A DNA stretch of 29,655 nt from positions 1 to 29,655 of the forward strand of contig CAZAMT010000019.1 of assembly GCA_964486145.1 (NCBI GenBank). Direction: 5' to 3'. Under the pieces are notes generated by a model, which saw only the letters and a list, made by a program, of their open reading frames with translations, had not been told where the DNA came from and did no database searches. This document shows, piece after piece, positions 26,213 to 29,655 of this stretch. A program made the position numbers and the translations under genes. This stretch comes from CAZAMT01 sp964486145. Its GTDB lineage: Bacteria > Bacteroidota > Bacteroidia > Bacteroidales > JAAAOM01. The first letter of the stretch is position 1. Every line of letters begins with the position of its first letter.

Positions 26213-26937
26213 GACTATGTGTTAATGAATTAAAATGAATGATTCATAAAAGTGTGAAGGTACGAAAAAGGGGTGGGCAAATACAGGAGAAAAATCAGGA
26301 TGGGATATTGAAAGCTACATGTAGTAGTATTAAAATCTAAAATCTGTGGTACTTTAAGGAAAGGCAATGAAGCTAATGCATTTATTGTGCAAAGGCAGCA
26401 GTAGTGAGTGCATGATGTCAACAGATCACCTGGACAAAACAATGTACATTGTTAATATAACAACAGATAACTACCTGCAAATGATAAAGCTTATAGCGGA
26501 TAGATATTTAAAGATTTAGTGAATTCTTTGAGTTTTTGAGTGGCTAAAAAATGTTATATCTCATAATAATGAAAAGTTAGAGTATTTTTAGTATTGGAAA
26601 GGTCCAAGGTTGCTATTCCGTAGTGTTATTTTTTGTTGATGGGAAAGTATGTAAGACTGATAGTAATGAAAGTAAATTTAGCCTTATTAATTCAAATGAT
26701 ATTAAATAATGAATAGAATTCTATGCCTGTCCAAATGATTTACGCAAGTAACGAAATAGTATACTCCGGAACAATCAATATTTTTAAATATTTTATAGTT
26801 ATACGGGATCGGTTTCTGTTTGCTTTATCAATCACCATTTAATACATTAATCTGAATTAGTAACTGATTGTTTAATACAAACACTTTAACCGATTAACCG
26901 TAAGCAATAAAATGTTAACAATTCATTAGTAAAAATT
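26213..26937. other. Gene-poor AT-rich intergenic region
   Basis: These 725 bases separate divergent tryptophanase and yifB. I see no tRNA, no rRNA fragment and no coding frame with recognisable protein features. The longest frame (70 codons on the minus strand, 26230-26442) reads as Cys/Leu/Pro-rich noise. The only notable structure is the 16-bp palindrome at 26438. Promoters for both flanking genes must lie here, but no exact TAnnTTTG/TTTG pair was found near either start. Confidence 0.6.
26438..26453. promoter_or_regulatory. Perfect 16-bp palindrome (possible operator)
   Basis: AACAATGTACATTGTT is its own reverse complement with no spacer. It lies 226 bp upstream of the tryptophanase start and about 485 bp upstream of yifB. 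Its size and symmetry fit a site for a dimeric DNA-binding protein. No T-run follows, so it is not a terminator. Function is inferred from symmetry only. Confidence 0.35.
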
Positions 26938-28476
26938 ATGCTTGTAAAAACGTATGGAAGTGCTGTACATGGGATTGATGCCATCACCATTACCATTGAA
27001 GTGGATGCCACGCCGGGGTTTAAGTTTTACCTTGTAGGCTTACCCGACAGTGCGGTAAAGGAGAGTCAGCAACGTATTGAATCGGCATTGCGCTCAATTG
27101 GCTATAAACTGCCAGGCAAAAAACTGGTTATCAACATGGCCCCTGCTGACATTAAAAAGGAGGGTTCTGCATATGATTTGCCTTTAGCCATCGGCATACT
27201 GGCAGCATCCGAACAGATGGTACCTCAAAACCCGGATCGCTTCGTAATGATGGGTGAACTTTCACTGGATGGAAGTCTGAATCCTGTCAAAGGTGCTCTT
27301 CCCATGGCATTGAAAGCCAAAGAGGAAGGATTTGAAGGCATCATTCTGCCATCGTCCAATGCCCGCGAGGCCGCTGTTGTTGATGGGATAAAAGTTTATG
27401 GTGTTGAAAACCTCAGACAGGTCATTGATTTTATGAATAACCCTGAATCTTTACAAGAAATTTTTGTTGATTTAAAAGATATTTTTTACAGGCAGGTGAA
27501 CAGTTACGACCTGGATTTTTCGGATGTAAAAGGTCAGGAAAATGTAAAACGGGCATTGGAGATAGCGGCCAGCGGATTTCATAATATTCTTTTGGTTGGA
27601 CCTCCTGGTGCCGGTAAAACCATGCTTGCAAAACGGCTACCTACCATTATTCCACCTCTTTCGCTCGAAGAAGCACTTGAAACTACCAAAATTCACTCGG
27701 TAGCAGGGTATGTCGAGAAAAATGCCTCGCTTATCAGCAAACGACCATTCCGGTCGCCACATCATACAATCTCAAATGTAGCTTTGGTGGGAGGGGGAAC
27801 CTATCCCCAGCCCGGAGAAATATCCCTTGCACATAATGGAGTACTTTTTTTGGATGAGCTACCTGAGTTTCAACGTACCGTTCTTGAGGTGATGCGGCAA
27901 CCACTTGAAGACAGGGTCATTAGTATTTCGAGAGCAAAATCGAACGTAGAGTACCCGGCATCATTCATGCTTGTGGCTTCAATGAATCCATGTCCGTGCG
28001 GATATTACAATCATCCTGAAAAGGAATGTGTTTGTGCCTCGGGGATTGTTCAGAAATACCTGAACCGTATTTCCGGCCCGTTACTTGATCGTATCGATAT
28101 TCACATTGAAGTAGTTCCGGTTCCGTTCCGTGAACTTTCGGAGTATCGTGAGACGGAAAAAAGTGAGGTGGTAAGGGAAAGGGTTACGAACGCACGCCAA
28201 TTGCAGGAAGAAAGATACAGGGATAATCCTGGCGTGTACAGCAATGCCCAAATGAATTCCAAATTGTTGCGCAAATATTGCCGGATTGATAGCGGAGGTC
28301 AGTCATTATTGAAAAATGCCATGGAAAAACTTGGCCTGAGTGCCAGAGCGTATGATCGTATCCTGAAGGTTAGTCGCACCATTGCCGATTTGGAAAATTC
28401 AGCCAACATCGAAGCCCACCACCTTGCTGAAGCTATTCAGTATCGCAGTTTGGACAGGGAGAACTGGGCGGGGTGA
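26938..28476 (+). CDS. YifB/ComM-family Mg-chelatase-like AAA+ ATPase
   Basis: This is a 512-residue protein of the YifB/ComM family. ComM in naturally competent bacteria is a hexameric helicase that extends branch migration during recombination of incoming DNA. The N-terminal ChlI-like Lon-protease-fold domain (1 to about 170; VGLPDSAVKESQQRIESAL) lacks a protease dyad. Walker A VGPPGAGKT lies near 220 and Walker B VLFLDELPEF near 302. MNPCPCGYYNHPEKECVC near 350-367 carries the four cysteines of a likely metal site. The C-terminal helical Mg_chelatase_C domain ends the chain (about 415-508; GLSARAYDRILKVSRTIADLE). Length is standard. It is a single gene; the RAYT-associated palindromes begin 12 bp after its stop. 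In a bacterium without proven competence, the role in DNA uptake or repair remains inferred. Confidence 0.95.
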   Translation: MLVKTYGSAVHGIDAITITIEVDATPGFKFYLVGLPDSAVKESQQRIESALRSIGYKLPGKKLVINMAPADIKKEGSAYDLPLAIGILAASEQMVPQNPDRFVMMGELSLDGSLNPVKGALPMALKAKEEGFEGIILPSSNAREAAVVDGIKVYGVENLRQVIDFMNNPESLQEIFVDLKDIFYRQVNSYDLDFSDVKGQENVKRALEIAASGFHNILLVGPPGAGKTMLAKRLPTIIPPLSLEEALETTKIHSVAGYVEKNASLISKRPFRSPHHTISNVALVGGGTYPQPGEISLAHNGVLFLDELPEFQRTVLEVMRQPLEDRVISISRAKSNVEYPASFMLVASMNPCPCGYYNHPEKECVCASGIVQKYLNRISGPLLDRIDIHIEVVPVPFRELSEYRETEKSEVVRERVTNARQLQEERYRDNPGVYSNAQMNSKLLRKYCRIDSGGQSLLKNAMEKLGLSARAYDRILKVSRTIADLENSANIEAHHLAEAIQYRSLDRENWAG

Positions 28477-28487
28477 TAAATATGATG

Positions 28488-28510
28488 GTTCAGGATTGCA
28501 AATCCTGAAC
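28488..28510. repeat. RAYT-type palindrome 1
   Basis: A perfect 10-bp stem (GTTCAGGATT paired with AATCCTGAAC) with a GCA loop, 12 bp after the yifB stop. Its core GGATTGCAAATCC is shared with the second palindrome 20 bp on. Short GGATT/AATCC palindromes next to a tyrosine transposase of this type fit REP-like elements. There is no T-run, so termination of yifB is a secondary possibility. Confidence 0.7.
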
Positions 28511-28530
28511 GGCTGCTAAATAATATGCTG

Positions 28531-28546
28531 CGGGATTGCAATCCCG
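28531..28546. repeat. RAYT-type palindrome 2
   Basis: A perfect 16-bp palindrome CGGGATTGCAATCCCG, 20 bp after palindrome 1. The pair encloses a spacer bearing GCTGC at both ends. Two closely spaced, similar palindromes next to a RAYT gene resemble a REPIN-type doublet. Confidence 0.65.
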
Positions 28547-28613
28547 TATTAGTAAACACTTTATTTATATTGCAACCATGGACCAGGTAATTTTCAAAAT
28601 ACAATTCCATTAG

Positions 28614-29039
28614 ATGAGCATCCGTACAAAAATACTTGAAGGCTACATGTATTTCATTACATTAACAGTTGTTGATTGGGTTGATGTTTTCACGCGACCT
28701 ACTCATAAACATGTGATACTTGATTCATTAAAATACTGTCAATACAGCAAGGGATTGCTTATCTATAGCTGGTCTATGATGAGTAATCAGCTACATTTTC
28801 TGGCTTCAGCAAAAGAGGGGTATCATTTATCCAATATATTGCGCGTCTTTAAAAAATATTCAAGCATGGAAATCATTAAATCCATTAAAGAATTTCCTGA
28901 AAGTCGCCGCAAATGGAAGTTGAGCAGGTTTAAACTGGCGGGCGAAAATAATCCCAGGATACAAGGTTATAAATTTTGGCAGGATGGTAATGCACCAAAA
29001 GAAATCCATACAAACGAGTTTTTGGGCCAGAAACAGTAA
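28614..29039 (+). pseudogene. Truncated REP-associated tyrosine transposase (RAYT, Y1 family)
   Basis: This 141-residue frame matches the Bacteroidota RAYT-like Y1 transposases: YFITLTVVDWVDVFTRP (13-29), SLKYCQYSKGLLIYSWSMMSNQLHFL (about 38-63) and FKKYSSMEI (79-87) with the candidate catalytic Y82. The metal-binding His-x-His motif normally reads NHLH or NHVH. Here it is N58-Q59-L60-H61, so the first histidine is lost. The frame stops at FWQDGNAPKEIHTNEFLGQKQ, just where relatives continue with a YIHxNPV segment and about 30-40 more residues, so the C-terminus is gone. Both lesions suggest a dead element, though a divergent domesticated copy cannot be excluded. Palindromes at 28488 and 28531 lie just upstream. 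Confidence 0.75.
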
Positions 29040-29091
29040 TAAAACAGATAAATAAAAATGAATATTAACCATTAAAAAAAGAAGAACACAA

Positions 29092-29646
29092 ATGAGACAA
29101 AAAAAGATTAACCCTGTTAAATCCAACATAGTTGGAGCAAAGCTATTTAACAGGGTAAAACTAAGTGCCGTACTCTTGTTAGGACTCGGACTAACAGGAT
29201 TACAAGCACAAGAAAGCCTCAACGCCACAGGCGGTAATACTTCGGGCAGCGGAGGATCGGCGAGCTATTCCGTTGGGCAGGTAGTTTACACGACCAACAC
29301 AGGAACAAGTGGTTCGGTAGCACAAGGAGTGCAACAACCCTATGAAATTTCGGTAGTAACAGGAATTGAAGAAGCCAAAGGCATAAACCTTTCAGTTTCG
29401 GCATATCCAAATCCTACAACCGATTATCTTACATTGGAAATCAAAGCCGAAGTACAGACGCAATATATCGCGTATCTGTACGATATGAACGGAAAGCTTT
29501 TACAAAGCAAGAAAATTACAGGCAACCAAACAAGCATTGACATAAGCAATCTTGTACCTGCTACGTATTTTGTAAAAGTGATAGTAAAGACGCAAGGTCT
29601 TGCGCCTCAAGAAGTAAAAACATTTAAAATCATTAAAACTCAATGA
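29092..29646 (+). CDS. Small secreted protein with T9SS type A sorting domain
   Basis: This is a 184-residue exported protein. A basic N-region of about 22 residues precedes the hydrophobic VKLSAVLLLGLGLTGLQA, cut before QESLN. A low-complexity Gly/Ser/Thr segment (about 43-83; GGNTSGSGGSASYSVGQVVY, then TTNTGTSGSVAQGVQQPYEI) carries no known catalytic fold. A type A T9SS C-terminal domain fills about 100-184: YPNPTTDYLTL at 105, LYDMNGKLLQ near 129, ISNLVPATYFVKV, ending KTFKIIKTQ. Such domains send a protein through the type IX secretion system and are removed when it is attached to the surface. The passenger is only about 60 residues, very short for T9SS cargo. Its TGA overlaps an ATG (29643), implying a coupled downstream gene beyond the window. 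Confidence 0.9.
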   Translation: MRQKKINPVKSNIVGAKLFNRVKLSAVLLLGLGLTGLQAQESLNATGGNTSGSGGSASYSVGQVVYTTNTGTSGSVAQGVQQPYEISVVTGIEEAKGINLSVSAYPNPTTDYLTLEIKAEVQTQYIAYLYDMNGKLLQSKKITGNQTSIDISNLVPATYFVKVIVKTQGLAPQEVKTFKIIKTQ

Positions 29647-29655
29647 GACAGTCCC
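29643..29655 (+). CDS. Possible start of a coupled downstream gene (cut by window end)
   Basis: ATG at 29643-29645 overlaps the stop of the T9SS-sorted protein as ATGA and reads MRQS to the window edge. Only four codons are visible, so this rests on the overlap alone. Translational coupling to a partner of the small secreted protein would explain it. Confidence 0.3.

Noticed and set aside
26230..26442. 70-codon minus-strand frame in the long intergenic region
   Set aside because: Cys/Leu/Pro-rich, no recognisable domain or start context. It looks like chance.
26213..26937. tRNA, small RNA or CRISPR array
   Set aside because: No cloverleaf, no regularly spaced repeats and no GC-rich structured segment could be found by eye here or in the other gaps.

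Overview
The window looks like chromosome of a Bacteroidota bacterium. It carries a type IX secretion (T9SS) C-terminal sorting domain, a one-polypeptide proofreader-polymerase DnaE, and very large Ig/FN3-type surface proteins. At least two promoters have the Bacteroidota -7 form TAnnTTTG. The genome is AT-rich, Shine-Dalgarno signals are weak, and a REP-associated tyrosine transposase (RAYT) sits beside short palindromes. I cannot place it below phylum level with confidence.

Layout. (1) 57-5327, minus strand: dnaE, trxA and a LOG-family nucleotide hydrolase, a housekeeping run with its own promoters. (2) 5.5-8.7 kb: a DCC-family thiol protein, an RDD membrane protein ending in a strong hairpin terminator, a site-2 protease with CBS domains, and nicotinamidase PncA. 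(3) 8.8-12.1 kb: a tightly coupled pair, an ATP-grasp ligase and a CocE/NonD (S15-like) hydrolase. (4) 12.15-12.61 kb: wreckage of a glycosyltransferase gene on the plus strand. (5) 12.6-23.9 kb, minus strand: three exported proteins in one likely operon, in transcription order an outer-membrane beta-barrel, a 2518-residue surface protein with about five ~135-residue modules near its N-terminus, and a 660-residue FN3 protein. (6) 24.1-26.2 kb: a Rossmann NADP oxidoreductase preceded by two tiny overlapping ORFs, and tryptophanase. (7) 26.2-26.9 kb: about 725 bp without a credible gene, holding one perfect 16-bp palindrome. (8) 26.9-29.65 kb: YifB/ComM-family AAA ATPase, two palindromes, a truncated RAYT remnant, and a small T9SS-sorted secreted protein that appears to run by an ATGA overlap into a gene cut off by the window edge.

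How the genes fit together. Region 1 is replication and redox housekeeping. Region 5 is the largest functional unit: spacings of 19 and 9 bp and three signal peptides suggest a co-made envelope/surface assembly whose role I cannot name. Neither the giant protein nor the FN3 protein ends in a recognisable T9SS sorting domain, although the organism evidently uses T9SS. The best candidates for something undescribed are this surface locus, the ATP-grasp/hydrolase pair, and the DnaE fusion, which keeps two apparently intact nuclease sites.
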